DNA of 64,000 bases from an uncultured Opitutaceae bacterium (lineage in GTDB: Bacteria > Verrucomicrobiota > Verrucomicrobiia > Opitutales > Opitutaceae): assembly GCA_903929355.1 (NCBI GenBank), contig CAIYUN010000036.1, forward strand, positions 1 to 64,000, read 5' to 3'. Every line of letters begins with the position of its first letter. Position 1 is the stretch's first letter. Shown here piece after piece: positions 7,762-19,830 of this stretch. The notes beneath the pieces were generated by a model that saw nothing but the letters and a program-made list of their open reading frames with translations, was not told the origin of the DNA and ran no database searches. The position numbers and the translations under genes are program-made.

Positions 7762-9117
7762 TCAGGGCCCTTGGCGGCCGTTCCTCTGCTGGGAGATGGT
7801 GTTGGCTCCGTCGGTGCGGTAGTCCTTGCGCGTGGCGTTGTCCAGGCCGTCGCGGCCCAGGCGGTCGGCCTCGATGCCATTGAGCCCAGAGATCGTCAGC
7901 ACGACGCCGTTGTGGTAGGTATTGCCCATCGTGTCGAGCGCCCGGGCCTGGGCGCGCAGCACCGCGGCGGCCTCGGCGCGGCGGCCGGCATCGGCCAGCG
8001 CGACCGCGCGGTCCTTGGCCACCGCGATGGCGTTGGCGGCGTAGTCCGCCTGCACCTTGAGGTTGGCCGAGCGCACCACCGCTTCGCGGTCGTCGCTGAA
8101 CCGCGCCGTCGCCCCCATGGTGAGGGTGACGGCCTGTTCCGTGCCGGCATCCTCGAAGGTCGCGGTCGCGCGGGCGATCTCGCGTCCGGCCCCCGCCCCA
8201 CCCGGTGCCACTTCCACCTCCACCAGGGCAAATTTTTCCTGCCCGCCGTACAGCTGGTTCAGGGTGATCTCGGCCGTCTGCCCGTTGATCAAGCCCTCGC
8301 GGCCCACGAAGCCGACCGGCCGGACTCCGGCCGGAAAAACCACCGCGACGACCACGCGCCGTGCGACCACGCTCAGCACATCGCCCAGTTCAGCCGCGAA
8401 GAGGTGGGGCAGCTCTTCCGCCGTCTGGGCAAAGTAGGTGTTGCCGTCGCTGCGCCGCGCCAGCTGGGTCATGAGGTCCTCGTTGTAATCGAGCCCGAGG
8501 CCGACGGTCGTGACGGCGATGCCCTCCTTCATCAGGGCCGCGCCCAGCCGGCCCAGCTCGTCCGGCGTGCTCGGGCCGGCGTTGGCCACCCCGTCCGACA
8601 CCAGAAGGAGGCGGGGCACATAGCCCGGCCGGTCGAGATTCTTGCGCACCTCCGATGCCCCCTGTGACACCCCGGCGAACAACGGCGTGCCGCCGCCGGC
8701 CTCGATCCCCCGGATCGCCGACGCAACTTCGCGGCCGTCACCCACCCGCTGGGCGGGCACCACCGTGCGCACATCGCCGCCGAAGGTGACCACGGAAACA
8801 AGGTCGTCGGCCGCCAGACGGTCGAGCGCCTCCAGGGCGGCCGCCCGGGCGTTTTGAATCCTATGGTCGCTGTTCATCGAGCCGGAGCGGTCAATGACCA
8901 AGGCGAGGTTGACCGGCGGCCTTGCGTCGGGCCGCGGCGGGCGCGCGCTCGCGAGCGCCACCTTGACAATGGTTCTTTCCGTGGAGCCCGCCGGGAGCAC
9001 GCCCCGGTCGAGCTCGACGCGCAGTTGGACGGAGGAATCGGTGGGGGCGGACCGGACGGACGGAAGCGCGGCCAGCAGCAGCGTGACGGAGAAGGAGAAC
9101 AGGCGGGATGATTTCAT
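7762..9117 (-). CDS. Exported von Willebrand factor type A domain protein
   Basis: A 451-residue secreted or periplasmic protein. A signal peptide (MKSSRLFSFSVTLLLAAL, cleavage near VRSA) is followed by a VWA domain (about residues 60-240) with an intact metal-ion-dependent adhesion site, DRSGSMN, and the later T and D positions (GGGTPL, VSDGVAN). The C-terminal part resembles the beta-rich region of YfbK-type VWA proteins. It is the first gene of an operon with the sensor kinase and regulator, separated from the kinase by about 50 bp. A natural reading is an envelope protein sensed or regulated by the kinase, but that is inference. Confidence 0.88.
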   Translation of the reverse strand: MKSSRLFSFSVTLLLAALPSVRSAPTDSSVQLRVELDRGVLPAGSTERTIVKVALASARPPRPDARPPVNLALVIDRSGSMNSDHRIQNARAAALEALDRLAADDLVSVVTFGGDVRTVVPAQRVGDGREVASAIRGIEAGGGTPLFAGVSQGASEVRKNLDRPGYVPRLLLVSDGVANAGPSTPDELGRLGAALMKEGIAVTTVGLGLDYNEDLMTQLARRSDGNTYFAQTAEELPHLFAAELGDVLSVVARRVVVAVVFPAGVRPVGFVGREGLINGQTAEITLNQLYGGQEKFALVEVEVAPGGAGAGREIARATATFEDAGTEQAVTLTMGATARFSDDREAVVRSANLKVQADYAANAIAVAKDRAVALADAGRRAEAAAVLRAQARALDTMGNTYHNGVVLTISGLNGIEADRLGRDGLDNATRKDYRTDGANTISQQRNGRQGP

Positions 9118-9503
9118 GGTGGTGAGGATTGGCTGGCCCCATTAAACCACAAACCGCACGCCCGGTTGTCACGGGCTTGTCAGAAGTTTGTCAGGTAATT
9201 GTCAGGGCTGGAAATGAGACTGGGGCGAAGCGGTTGCCCGGCCGGCGCGGCGTGCCCCCGCCATGTCCCCCCCCTCCCCTCACCCGCCGCGAAGCCCTGG
9301 CCTCGCTCAAGCCGATCGCCGCAGCCCGCGAAAAGGCCGGAGTGATCGTTCGAGTTCACGGAGGAAACCACCGGGAAATCCGAGCGTGGTTGGGAACATC
9401 AGCCCCGGTCAGGGAGGCCAAAGCCTGAGGCCAGGCCGATTTATTTCTCAGTGAACTCGAGTCTTATCCCTGTGGCCGCTGTGACCAACTTCCGAAATCA
9501 GGC
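9118..9503. other. Gene-free stretch upstream of the VWA operon
   Basis: 386 bp between the VWA start and the FGE-lipoprotein stop. The VWA-proximal part holds the TTGTCA array. The remainder has a short plus-strand frame (9129-9428) whose Pro-rich translation matches no family I recognise, and otherwise nothing clear. Confidence 0.5.
9166..9204. promoter_or_regulatory. Four TTGTCA direct repeats at 11-bp spacing
   Basis: TTGTCA begins at 9166, 9177, 9188 and 9199, an exact 11-bp period (one DNA turn). This is the geometry of PhoB/OmpR-type sites, where half-sites such as CTGTCAT recur every 11 bp. The array lies 49-87 bp upstream of the VWA start codon and the operon encodes a PhoB-type regulator, so autoregulation is likely. 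The repeats read on the plus strand, opposite to the operon. Confidence 0.8.
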
Positions 9504-10349
9504 TCATTTCGCCGGCACAAGCGCGAGACGGAACCCAAGATAGTTGTCCAAAAAACCGGTGGAATGATTGTCGCGAAAGGCGGACCGGCAGTTGGCCCCA
9601 CCCCACAGACCACCGCCGCGCAGGACGGCCCGCTCCCCCGAAGCCGGGCCGGTGGGATCCGTCACCGTTCCGCCGGGAAAGGGGCCATACCAATCGTAAC
9701 ACCACTCCAGGATGTCACCGTGCAGATCGTGCAGACCCCAGGCATTGGGTTGGTTTTGGCCGACGGGATGGGCGATCTTGCCGTTGGCCTTGTCGTGCCA
9801 GACCATCGCGGGCAAGTTGTCGGGATTGGCGCCCGTCGAGCCGGCCCGGCACGCATACTCCCACTGCGCCTCGCTCGGGAGCGAGAACAGCCAGTCGGCC
9901 GGCAGTCGGCCGGCCGCGTGTTCCCGGTCGGTCAGTTTTTTGCAAAACGCCATCGCGTCCTCCCACGAGACGCTGTCCACCGGAAAATTATCGCCTTTGA
10001 ATTCGGCCGGATTGGCGCCCACGACGGCCTTATATTGGTGCTGGGTGACCGCGGTCGCGCCCAGAAAAAAATTTCTGGTCAGGATCACCCGGGTCTGCGG
10101 GCCCTCGTCCGCCTGACGACCGGGCTCGTCGGACGGGCTGCCCATGGTGAAGGAACCAGCGGGAATTGGAACGAGCGTGATGCCGGTGCTGGCGGCAAAC
10201 TGGTCGGGAAACCCGGGGGGCAGGGGCCGGCTGCTCGGCACGGAAACAGTCGCCTGATCCACCCTGGTCCGACCGCAACCCGTGGCCAAGGCGAGGCAAA
10301 ACACTCCGGATAGAGCTGGGACAATAAAGCGAAGGCCAACCATGGTCAT
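9504..10349 (-). CDS. Lipoprotein with formylglycine-generating-enzyme (SUMF1) fold
   Basis: A 281-residue lipoprotein. The N-terminus is hydrophobic and ends in a lipobox (LATGC). The rest is an FGE-sulfatase/SUMF1-type domain: IPAGSFTMGS opening, TQHQYKAV, VSWEDAMAFC, LPSEAQWEYACR, GLHDLHGDILEW and a final LRGGG...GFRLAL. The two active-site cysteines of true formylglycine-generating enzymes are not both present near the end (only GANCRS is seen), so sulfatase activation is unlikely; a binding or structural role is more probable. Start: ATG at 10349, with ATG 10343 as alternative; the longer frame to 10604 lacks a credible N-terminus. Confidence 0.82.
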   Translation of the reverse strand: MTMVGLRFIVPALSGVFCLALATGCGRTRVDQATVSVPSSRPLPPGFPDQFAASTGITLVPIPAGSFTMGSPSDEPGRQADEGPQTRVILTRNFFLGATAVTQHQYKAVVGANPAEFKGDNFPVDSVSWEDAMAFCKKLTDREHAAGRLPADWLFSLPSEAQWEYACRAGSTGANPDNLPAMVWHDKANGKIAHPVGQNQPNAWGLHDLHGDILEWCYDWYGPFPGGTVTDPTGPASGERAVLRGGGLWGGANCRSAFRDNHSTGFLDNYLGFRLALVPAK

Positions 10350-10880
10350 CCCGGTAGTCGGGTTGCAAACAAGACCACCACACCAACAACCGCCCAGGCG
10401 ATCCTGCGCTTCAACAACAGGGAGGGGCTGCATGCGGATCTCATGGGATGGTGTTGGCCAAGGAAATATCCGCGGGTGCCGGGTGTCAAAGTGCAAACAT
10501 GGGTGACCGTCTGGGCCCACTGCTGATTCACGAAGGAAGGAATTTCGAGACCACCAGGGCGTTGCCTTCGCCAATGACCCACCCAAACAAAAACCTTTAA
10601 CCACTTATGCACACTAACCTGCACTGATCCGATCCTCAGAATCAGTGTTCATCAGTGTCCATCAGTGGTTCAAATCTGACCGTTCAAAAAGTTTTCATCG
10701 TGGTTTTCCAGGAGTGTTGTTGTCTTTCAAAATCTTTGGTTTATGACCATTCATGAATCAGCGCTGGGCTGGGCCCAGATGGGCGATTCGAATTGCCCGG
10801 CACCCAAGCCGGGGCCAAAAGCTGTTTGCTCGCATCTGATGGCGAACGCCTGATTCGCCCTTGCTCCCCACCACCCCATC
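10350..10880. other. Intergenic region with a dispersed repeat
   Basis: 531 bp between two divergently oriented lipoprotein genes. It holds the dispersed repeat at 10594-10660 and must contain both promoters. I see no further gene or RNA. Confidence 0.5.
10594..10660. repeat. Dispersed intergenic repeat, copy A
   Basis: About 67 bp with a second copy at 44818-44884. Shared blocks include ACCACTTATGCACACTAA and AGAATCAGTGTTCATCA. It ends in a 10-bp tandem pattern (ATCAGTGTTC, ATCAGTGTCC, ATCAGTGGTT). Both copies lie between genes. Confidence 0.85.
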
Positions 10881-12164
10881 ATGTCGCCACCCCTGCCGCC
10901 GTGTCCTAACTCTCCCCCATTCCGGGCGCGCCACGCCGATTTTCTGCCATGGCTCGCCGCCGTCCTGGCGTGGAGCCTGGCGGGATGTGTCGGCTCGATG
11001 CCCTCACCGGCAACCACCATGGCGCCAACCAAATGGGTCGACGCCTGGGCCGCGAGCTATCTGCCCACCCTGCGCAACGGGGTGGTCCAGCCGGTCCCGA
11101 CGTTTGCCAACCAGACATTGCGCCTGAATGTTTTGTCCCGGCTGGCCGGATCGTCGGCCCGCGTGAAGTTCACCAACCGTTTCCAGTCCGCCCCACTGGT
11201 CATCGGCGCGGCGCGGATTGCCCTGCGCGCCACCGGCGGCGCCATCAAGCCCGAGACCGACCACGCGCTCACTTTTGACGGCGCGCCGTCGCTCACGCTG
11301 GCCCCCGGGGCCGAGCGGTGGAGCGACCCGGTGAACCTGGACGTGCCGCAGCACGCCGACGTGGCCATCAGCCTCTTTCTCCCGGAGCGGTTCACGCCCA
11401 CCGCCTTTCATGCCACCGCCCTGAAGACCGGCTACCTTTCCGCACCGGGCAACCACACCGCCGACGCCACGATGGCGCCCGCGGCCGGCAACGCCCGGGC
11501 GAGGACGACGGACATGGAGTTCTTCGTCTCCGATCTGCAGGTCATGGCGCCGGCGCGCACGAAGGTCATTGTCGCGTTCGGCGACTCGATCACTGATGGC
11601 GCGGCCGCGACGATGGAGACCAACTCATCCTGGCCCGACGCTTTGTCCCAACGCCTGCCCGTGCTGCCGGACGGCACACCGGTCGCGGTCATCAACATGG
11701 GCATCGGGTCGAACCGCCTGATGTCGGCCGACGCCGCCGGTCCGGCAGGGGTGAAACGCTTTGCCGAGGAAGTGCTGGCGCGGCCCAACGTCACCCATGT
11801 CATCGTGCTGGAGGGGATCAACGACATCAGCTACGAACAGGCACCGCCGGCACAGCTGATCGCGGCGGACCAGGATCTCATCGCCCGGGCCCATGCGAAG
11901 GGCATCAAGATCTTCGGCGCCACGCTGCTGCCGATCCAGAATTCCGTAAAGGACACCCCGGAAAACGAGGCAACCCGTCAGGCCGTCAACCGCTGGATCC
12001 GCACCAGCGGGGCGTTTGACGCGGTAATTGATTTTGAGCAGGTCGTGCGGGACCCACAGAACCCGCTGCGCATCCGTCGGGACCTGACCAGCGACTATGT
12101 CCACCCCAACTCGACCGGTTACCGCATGATGGCGGAGGCGATTGATTTGAAGCTGTTTGAATGA
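10881..12164 (+). CDS. SGNH/GDSL hydrolase, lipoprotein
   Basis: A 427-residue exported esterase-type enzyme. A long N-terminus with a hydrophobic segment and lipobox (SLAGC, about residues 32-36) predicts a lipoprotein. An N-terminal beta region (about 50-210) precedes the SGNH domain: block I FGDSITDG with the nucleophile Ser, block II glycine in GIGSNR, block III GINDI, and block V DYVHPNSTGY with the catalytic Asp/His. Such enzymes deacetylate or hydrolyse esters on polysaccharides, but the substrate cannot be read here. It is monocistronic. Confidence 0.88.
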   Translation: MSPPLPPCPNSPPFRARHADFLPWLAAVLAWSLAGCVGSMPSPATTMAPTKWVDAWAASYLPTLRNGVVQPVPTFANQTLRLNVLSRLAGSSARVKFTNRFQSAPLVIGAARIALRATGGAIKPETDHALTFDGAPSLTLAPGAERWSDPVNLDVPQHADVAISLFLPERFTPTAFHATALKTGYLSAPGNHTADATMAPAAGNARARTTDMEFFVSDLQVMAPARTKVIVAFGDSITDGAAATMETNSSWPDALSQRLPVLPDGTPVAVINMGIGSNRLMSADAAGPAGVKRFAEEVLARPNVTHVIVLEGINDISYEQAPPAQLIAADQDLIARAHAKGIKIFGATLLPIQNSVKDTPENEATRQAVNRWIRTSGAFDAVIDFEQVVRDPQNPLRIRRDLTSDYVHPNSTGYRMMAEAIDLKLFE

Positions 12165-12221
12165 AGCGGATCCCGGAATGCCCCGCACCCTCGGAGGGCG
12201 TCGGCGAGCCCCCCCTACAAC

Positions 12222-12312
12222 GACCTCTGGCCTCTGGCTTCCATCTTTCGGCCTCTGCCAGCTGACTCTGACGTCTGACCTCTGGCCTCCGGCCTCCGGC
12301 CTCTGGCATCTT
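12222..12312. repeat. 7-bp degenerate repeat array (CTCTGGC/CTCCGGC)
   Basis: Units such as CCTCTGG, CCTCCGG and GTCTGAC are repeated about ten times between the GDSL gene and ppdK. It belongs to the same loose family as the arrays at 1052, 37290 and 46261. Confidence 0.8.
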
Positions 12313-12399
12313 CATTGACAGTGACCGGCCGCGCACTATTTGCTCTGGCTGAATGCGTGCCTCTGCGCACGTCTTGTCTCCAACCTTCCCTTCCCTCTT

Positions 12400-15189
<2,790 letters not shown>

Positions 15190-15220
15190 TCGAGCAATCG
15201 TGCTCATACTCGTTTTTATC

Positions 15221-15257
15221 CGCCCCGCGCCCTCACCGGGCGTGGGGCGTTTTTTTT
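15221..15257 (+). terminator. Intrinsic terminator of ppdK
   Basis: The CGCCCCGCGCCC and GGGCGTGGGGCG arms pair around TCACC and are followed by eight Ts. It begins 32 bp after the ppdK stop. Confidence 0.93.
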
Positions 15258-15705
15258 GAGCACCGACTCCAGCATCCATGACAAAGATGGATGAAAGGCG
15301 AAATCAAGGTGGTGGTGGAGTGAAGCTTGGAGTTGGGAACGAATTACGGTAAGCTTTCAGGCCATTAAGCAGGCGTTAGGACGATCGACCAGATCACGGG
15401 ACACTCCAGCTGCATGCTTGCCGGCAAATCGTGAAATCCAGCAAGGACGATTCGTTTGTTTCATATTATGATACAATTTATTGTAGTGTAATATCGGTGA
15501 CGACCTGGGGCTCTTTCCCGGACTGGACTCAGCCCGAGACGACTGGGAGGAGCTCACGGTTCACGATGCAACCAATCGCCTTAGCGGTAAATTTATTAAT
15601 TTTTTATCTCTGAACGGTTTTATTAATTTTTCCTTAATGCATGGTGGCATGGATGCTGCGATATTGGTCGTGTTCAGAAACCAACCCTCAACCACCCAAA
15701 AGACC
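15258..15705. other. AT-rich gene-free leader of the permease
   Basis: 448 bp between the ppdK terminator and the permease start. The part from about 15440 to 15650 is much more AT-rich than the surrounding DNA (for example TATTATGATACAATTTATTG), which fits a promoter and long leader. No gene or recognisable riboswitch is seen. Confidence 0.5.
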
Positions 15706-17910
15706 ATGGCCGAAAAATCCACTGCAACAATGAAACCGACGCTAGGTTTGACCTCGCTGACGTTTAACGCTATGGCGCTGATCGCCCCGGGCGCCTTTCT
15801 CTGGCTGACCTTCGAGGAGCAGGCGCTCTATGGCGCACCCATGGCCGCCAGCTCAATGTGGTTTGGCTTCGTCGTCGCCTTGGTGCTGTGCCTGGCCACT
15901 GCGATCAGCTACGCCGAGTTGTCGAAACTTTATCCCGGGGCTGGTTCCTCCTATCTTTACGCGGAGCAGGCCTTCATGGCCGACCACAAGAAGTTCAAGT
16001 ATGCCCGGTTCATCAAGTTCTTCACCGGCTGGGCGAGCCACCTTTATTACTGGGGCTATCCCGGACTGATGGTCGGGGTGACTGCGCTGCTGGGGGGGTA
16101 CATGGCCAGTGTATTCTGGCCCAATACCTTCACCAGCTCGTATAACAGCCCGCTGCTCATGGTCATCATCTGCGTCGTGTTCTCGCTGGGGGTGACCTAC
16201 ATCGCCTATCGCGGGGTCAACGGCACCACCTCGGTCAACATCGCCATGAACGTGATCCAGATCGTCGCGCTGCTGGTCTTCTCGGTCATGGCCATCGGCT
16301 ATCGCTCGAGTCATGCCGAGGGCGTCCATGCCATCCAACTGTCCAACGGGTCCGCCGTGGATTACATGGTGGCCTCGACCCCCGTGACCACGACTGATGA
16401 CAAGGGCGTCGTCACACCCACGCCCGACTCCTATGCCGATGGCTCGCCGAAATACACTTCCTCCGTGAATCTCACGGCCGACGACCTGGATCCGGCCAAG
16501 ACCAAATTGGACGCCGAGGTGCAGGCCTTTGAGAAGGCCGCCGGCGCGAAGGTCGGCGATCCGCTCTACGACTTCGTCAAGGACAAGGACGGCAAATACG
16601 TCAAAGACAAGGACGGCAAGCTCCAGCCCGTGGCCGCCATCAAGACCCAGGACCGCCAGGTCGCGGATGACGATTTGGACAAGACCAAGAACAAGGATGC
16701 CGACCTCCTCGCCGCCCTGACCGGCATGGGGCTGTCCACCGGTGATCCGTATCCGGATTTCCAAACCGACAAGGACGGCAAGTGGCTCAAGGACAAGGAC
16801 GGCAAGCTCCAGACCAAGCCCTTCAACATCAGCTATACCGCGAAGGATGGCGGCGTCACGGGTACGGCGGGCGATGCCAAAAACCCGCTCACGTTCAACT
16901 ATCATGAGTCTCCCGGTTCGGTGGTCGCGCCGCACGGTTTCAGCAACATCGTGGTGCAGGCCTGTATCGCGATTCTCTGCCTCGTGGGTTTCGAGTCCGT
17001 CTCGTCCATGGGCGAGGAGGCGATCAATCCCAAGAAGGACATTGCGCGGGCCATCCTGCTCTCGCTGATCATTCAGGGCGCGATCTGCTATCTGATCGAA
17101 TACTTCGCGGCCAACTTCTTCCTCAACAGCGGCTACACCATGATTTCAGCCGGAGCCTCCAGCGCCCCGATCGGGGACATGATGAAGATTGTCGGGGCGT
17201 GGGCCTTCGGCAGCCCGCATGCCGGGGTCGTCTTCATGGAAGTGCAGGCCTTCACGGTGTTCCTCGCGCTCATCGGCACCACCCTCGCCTGTCTGAGCAC
17301 CGGCGCCCGCGTGACCTATGCCATGGGGCGCGACGCGGAGGTGGGTGACCACTTCGGCGAGCTGCATCCGACCACCCTCTCCCCCCACAAGGCGATTTGG
17401 GCTCTCGGGATCATCTCGATCTTCATCGGCATCTTCACGGTGCTGATCTACCTCGGAGGCACCTCACCGGCCGCACTCGACCCGATGTATGCCAAGAGCA
17501 TCTGGTATAGCTTCGGCATCTTCGCGCCGACGACCTATGCCTCCCTGCCGAACACGGTGCTCATTGTCACCCTGATCAGCAACTTCGGCACGTTCCTGCT
17601 CTACATGACGACCTGCGTCGTGGCCATCGTGGCGTTCAAGGAGCACCACACCTTCAGCGGCTTCAAGCACTTCGTGGTGCCGGTCTTCGGCGTCATCGCC
17701 AACGGCATCTGCATGCTGTTTTACCTCATCGGGCCCATTAAGGTGGGAGACAGCAGCCTGGTGGCGGGCATGAGCTACAAGGAGCCGTATATCGCCCTGG
17801 GCGTCGCGGCCCTGTGGCTCATTGCGGGCTGGTTCTACCTGGCCAAGAAGAGCAAGTCCAGCGGCAAGGAAATCTTCCTGAGCGCGAAGCCGGCGCCCGC
17901 CACAAACTAA
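15706..17910 (+). CDS. APC-family amino acid permease with large hydrophilic insert
   Basis: A 734-residue inner-membrane transporter of the amino acid/polyamine/organocation superfamily with about twelve helices. The core starts LGLTSLTFNAMALIAPG, as in LeuT-fold APC members. Between helices 5 and 6 (about residues 203-405) lies a hydrophilic insert of about 200 residues, predicted periplasmic with the usual N-in topology. It contains four DKDGK motifs at 293, 301, 355 and 363, in two paired units. APC proteins are normally 450-550 residues, so the extra length is this insert. Start: ATG at 15706; 15730 is an alternative. The substrate is not evident. A terminator follows. Confidence 0.88.
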   Translation: MAEKSTATMKPTLGLTSLTFNAMALIAPGAFLWLTFEEQALYGAPMAASSMWFGFVVALVLCLATAISYAELSKLYPGAGSSYLYAEQAFMADHKKFKYARFIKFFTGWASHLYYWGYPGLMVGVTALLGGYMASVFWPNTFTSSYNSPLLMVIICVVFSLGVTYIAYRGVNGTTSVNIAMNVIQIVALLVFSVMAIGYRSSHAEGVHAIQLSNGSAVDYMVASTPVTTTDDKGVVTPTPDSYADGSPKYTSSVNLTADDLDPAKTKLDAEVQAFEKAAGAKVGDPLYDFVKDKDGKYVKDKDGKLQPVAAIKTQDRQVADDDLDKTKNKDADLLAALTGMGLSTGDPYPDFQTDKDGKWLKDKDGKLQTKPFNISYTAKDGGVTGTAGDAKNPLTFNYHESPGSVVAPHGFSNIVVQACIAILCLVGFESVSSMGEEAINPKKDIARAILLSLIIQGAICYLIEYFAANFFLNSGYTMISAGASSAPIGDMMKIVGAWAFGSPHAGVVFMEVQAFTVFLALIGTTLACLSTGARVTYAMGRDAEVGDHFGELHPTTLSPHKAIWALGIISIFIGIFTVLIYLGGTSPAALDPMYAKSIWYSFGIFAPTTYASLPNTVLIVTLISNFGTFLLYMTTCVVAIVAFKEHHTFSGFKHFVVPVFGVIANGICMLFYLIGPIKVGDSSLVAGMSYKEPYIALGVAALWLIAGWFYLAKKSKSSGKEIFLSAKPAPATN

Positions 17911-17940
17911 CGCAAGGCTGGCAGGATTTTGATTGGCGGG

Positions 17941-17980
17941 AAGCGGCGACCATCCTTGATGGTCGCCGCTTTTCTTTTTC
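17941..17980 (+). terminator. Intrinsic terminator after the permease
   Basis: A perfect 14-bp stem (AAGCGGCGACCATC / GATGGTCGCCGCTT) with loop CTT is followed by a T-rich run. It separates the permease from the two-component pair. Confidence 0.93.
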
Positions 17981-18032
17981 GCCCCGCCGACCCGCGCTTT
18001 ACATGACCCCATTCGACGTTTGATTGGTGCGC

Positions 18033-19142
18033 ATGGCTGCGCCGTCCCCACCCAATCCCCTGGCCGGGTCGTTGGGACTTTGGTTTGGTCGGTTCCTCAC
18101 CGAGTCTTCCCAACCGGCATCGGCCGCCTGTCGCAACCGCCTGATCAACCTGGCCTGGATCCTGACCCTGCTGATTGACGTGCTGGACTATTGCTCCGGC
18201 TCCGAAATCACCCTGCGTTTTGTCTATTGCGTGCCCCTGATTCTGGCCGTGGTGGCCCGAGGCCGTGGCTATGCGCTTGGCATGGCCGCACTCTGCGACC
18301 TTTGCTGGCAGACGGGTGATTTGGCCGCCGGAGCCGATTATTCCGACCTGGTCGTGCCCGGTTGGAACCTGTTGATCGCCTTTGCCAACTACGCCCTGAT
18401 CATCTGGTTGTTTGCCGCGATGCTGTCGCTGCATCTGCAGATGGAACAACGGGTGCGTGAGCGCACCCAGGCCCTGTCCGAGGAAATGTCCGAGCGGATG
18501 CGGCTCGAAAGGGAAATTCTGGCCGTCACCCAGAACGAGCGCGCCGCGATGGGTCAGGAGCTGCATGACGGCATTTGCCAGCATTTCACGGGCACCGCCA
18601 TGGTGGCGCAACTGTTGGCCCGGACGCTCGGCCAGGAAGCACACCCGACGAGCCCCAAAGCCCGGAAAATCGTGGAAATGATCGAGGACGGCATCGGTCA
18701 GACCAGGCGCCTCGCGCGGGATCTGCTCCTTTTGACGGTGGACGAGGGGCTCGGTTCGGCCTTGGAGGAGCTGGCGCGTGACAGCCGGGAACGGTTGCAG
18801 ATCGACTGCCGGTTTGAGCAGGCCGGGAGGCCGGACGTCCACGATCAGACGGCGACGCGGCACCTCTTCCGCATTGCCCAGGAGGCGGTCCGCAACGCGG
18901 TCCGCCATGGCGAAGCCCGCCGTGTCACCATCCGGATCGAAGGTGGTCTGCAACGCGTCACGCTGCGGGTGACGGACAACGGCACGGGGTTTTCCGGCAA
19001 GATCACGCCGGATGGCGGGCTGGGTCTGCGCGTCATGGCACATCGGGCGGAGATGATCGGAGCGGATTTTTCGGTGATCGGCGGGCCGGAGACCGGAACC
19101 ATCGTAACTTGCCAATGGCCGGGGACGGTGGCATCCCGGTGA
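18033..19142 (+). CDS. NarX/DesK-type sensor histidine kinase
   Basis: A 369-residue membrane kinase. Residues about 25-140 hold several hydrophobic helices with little soluble sensor sequence, so it may sense a membrane or intramembrane signal. A coiled coil (about 140-170) leads to the HisKA_3 motif QELHDGICQ (His about 178). The ATPase region has AVRNAVRHG, DNGTGF and GGLGLRVM. Start: ATG at 18033; TTG 18024 and GTG 18027 are just upstream. The cognate regulator begins 6 bp after the stop. Confidence 0.9.
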   Translation: MAAPSPPNPLAGSLGLWFGRFLTESSQPASAACRNRLINLAWILTLLIDVLDYCSGSEITLRFVYCVPLILAVVARGRGYALGMAALCDLCWQTGDLAAGADYSDLVVPGWNLLIAFANYALIIWLFAAMLSLHLQMEQRVRERTQALSEEMSERMRLEREILAVTQNERAAMGQELHDGICQHFTGTAMVAQLLARTLGQEAHPTSPKARKIVEMIEDGIGQTRRLARDLLLLTVDEGLGSALEELARDSRERLQIDCRFEQAGRPDVHDQTATRHLFRIAQEAVRNAVRHGEARRVTIRIEGGLQRVTLRVTDNGTGFSGKITPDGGLGLRVMAHRAEMIGADFSVIGGPETGTIVTCQWPGTVASR

Positions 19143-19148
19143 CCCTCC

Positions 19149-19811
19149 ATGCCCCACCCGCGCCACCGTATCTTCCTGGTCGATGATCATCCCCTGGTGC
19201 GGGAGTCATTGGCGGGGCTGCTGGCCGCCGAGCCCGACCTCGAGGTTTCCGGCCACGCGGGTGACATGGCGGCGGCGATGGACGCGATGCGGGCGACTCC
19301 ACCGGACGTGGCCGTGGTGGATCTGTCGCTGCCAGGTCGTTCCGGCTTCGAGTTGATCGAGACGCTGCGGGCGCAGCTGCCGACGGTCCGCCTGCTGGTT
19401 TTGTCCATGCATGAGGAGGTCGGCACGGCGGAGCGCGCCCTGAGGGCCGGGGCGAGCGGATACATCGTCAAACGTGAATCCGGGTCCAAGGTGGTGGAGG
19501 CGATCCGGGAGATCGCCGCCGGCCGCTGCTATGTGAGTCCGGCGCTGATGGGCGCCATGACCGACCGGATGCAAAGCCGCGGTGCGCCTGCGACGGTCGC
19601 GGTGGCGGAGGTGCTCAGCGCCCGGGAAATGGAGGTTTTCCAAATGCGCGGCCAAGGTCTGCGCGGATTCGAAGTTGCGGAAAAAATGGGCATCAGCGCC
19701 AAAACCGTGGGCTCCTATGAGGCGAGAATCAAGGGGAAGCTGGGCTTCGGTGGCGCCGGTGAGCTGCTGCGCGAGGCGATCCTTTGGGTCGAGCACCACC
19801 CTCGCGGATGA
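19149..19811 (+). CDS. NarL-family response regulator
   Basis: A 220-residue regulator: receiver domain (1-125) with VDDH, the phospho-acceptor Asp in VVDLSLPG and Lys in YIVKRES, then a LuxR-type helix-turn-helix (about 155-215) with LSAREMEVFQ, GFEVAEKMGIS and KTVGSYEARI. It follows its kinase by 6 bp and is certainly paired with it. It ends 19 bp before the convergent kup stop. Target genes unknown. Confidence 0.93.
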   Translation: MPHPRHRIFLVDDHPLVRESLAGLLAAEPDLEVSGHAGDMAAAMDAMRATPPDVAVVDLSLPGRSGFELIETLRAQLPTVRLLVLSMHEEVGTAERALRAGASGYIVKRESGSKVVEAIREIAAGRCYVSPALMGAMTDRMQSRGAPATVAVAEVLSAREMEVFQMRGQGLRGFEVAEKMGISAKTVGSYEARIKGKLGFGGAGELLREAILWVEHHPRG

Positions 19812-19830
19812 CCGGGGGAAGGGTTTGGGC

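Noticed and set aside
9129-9428. Short plus-strand frame upstream of the VWA operon
   Set aside because: Pro-rich, crosses the TTGTCA array, no family match and no ribosome-binding site.
9504-10349. True formylglycine-generating enzyme
   Set aside because: Fold matches, but the active-site cysteine pair is not present.
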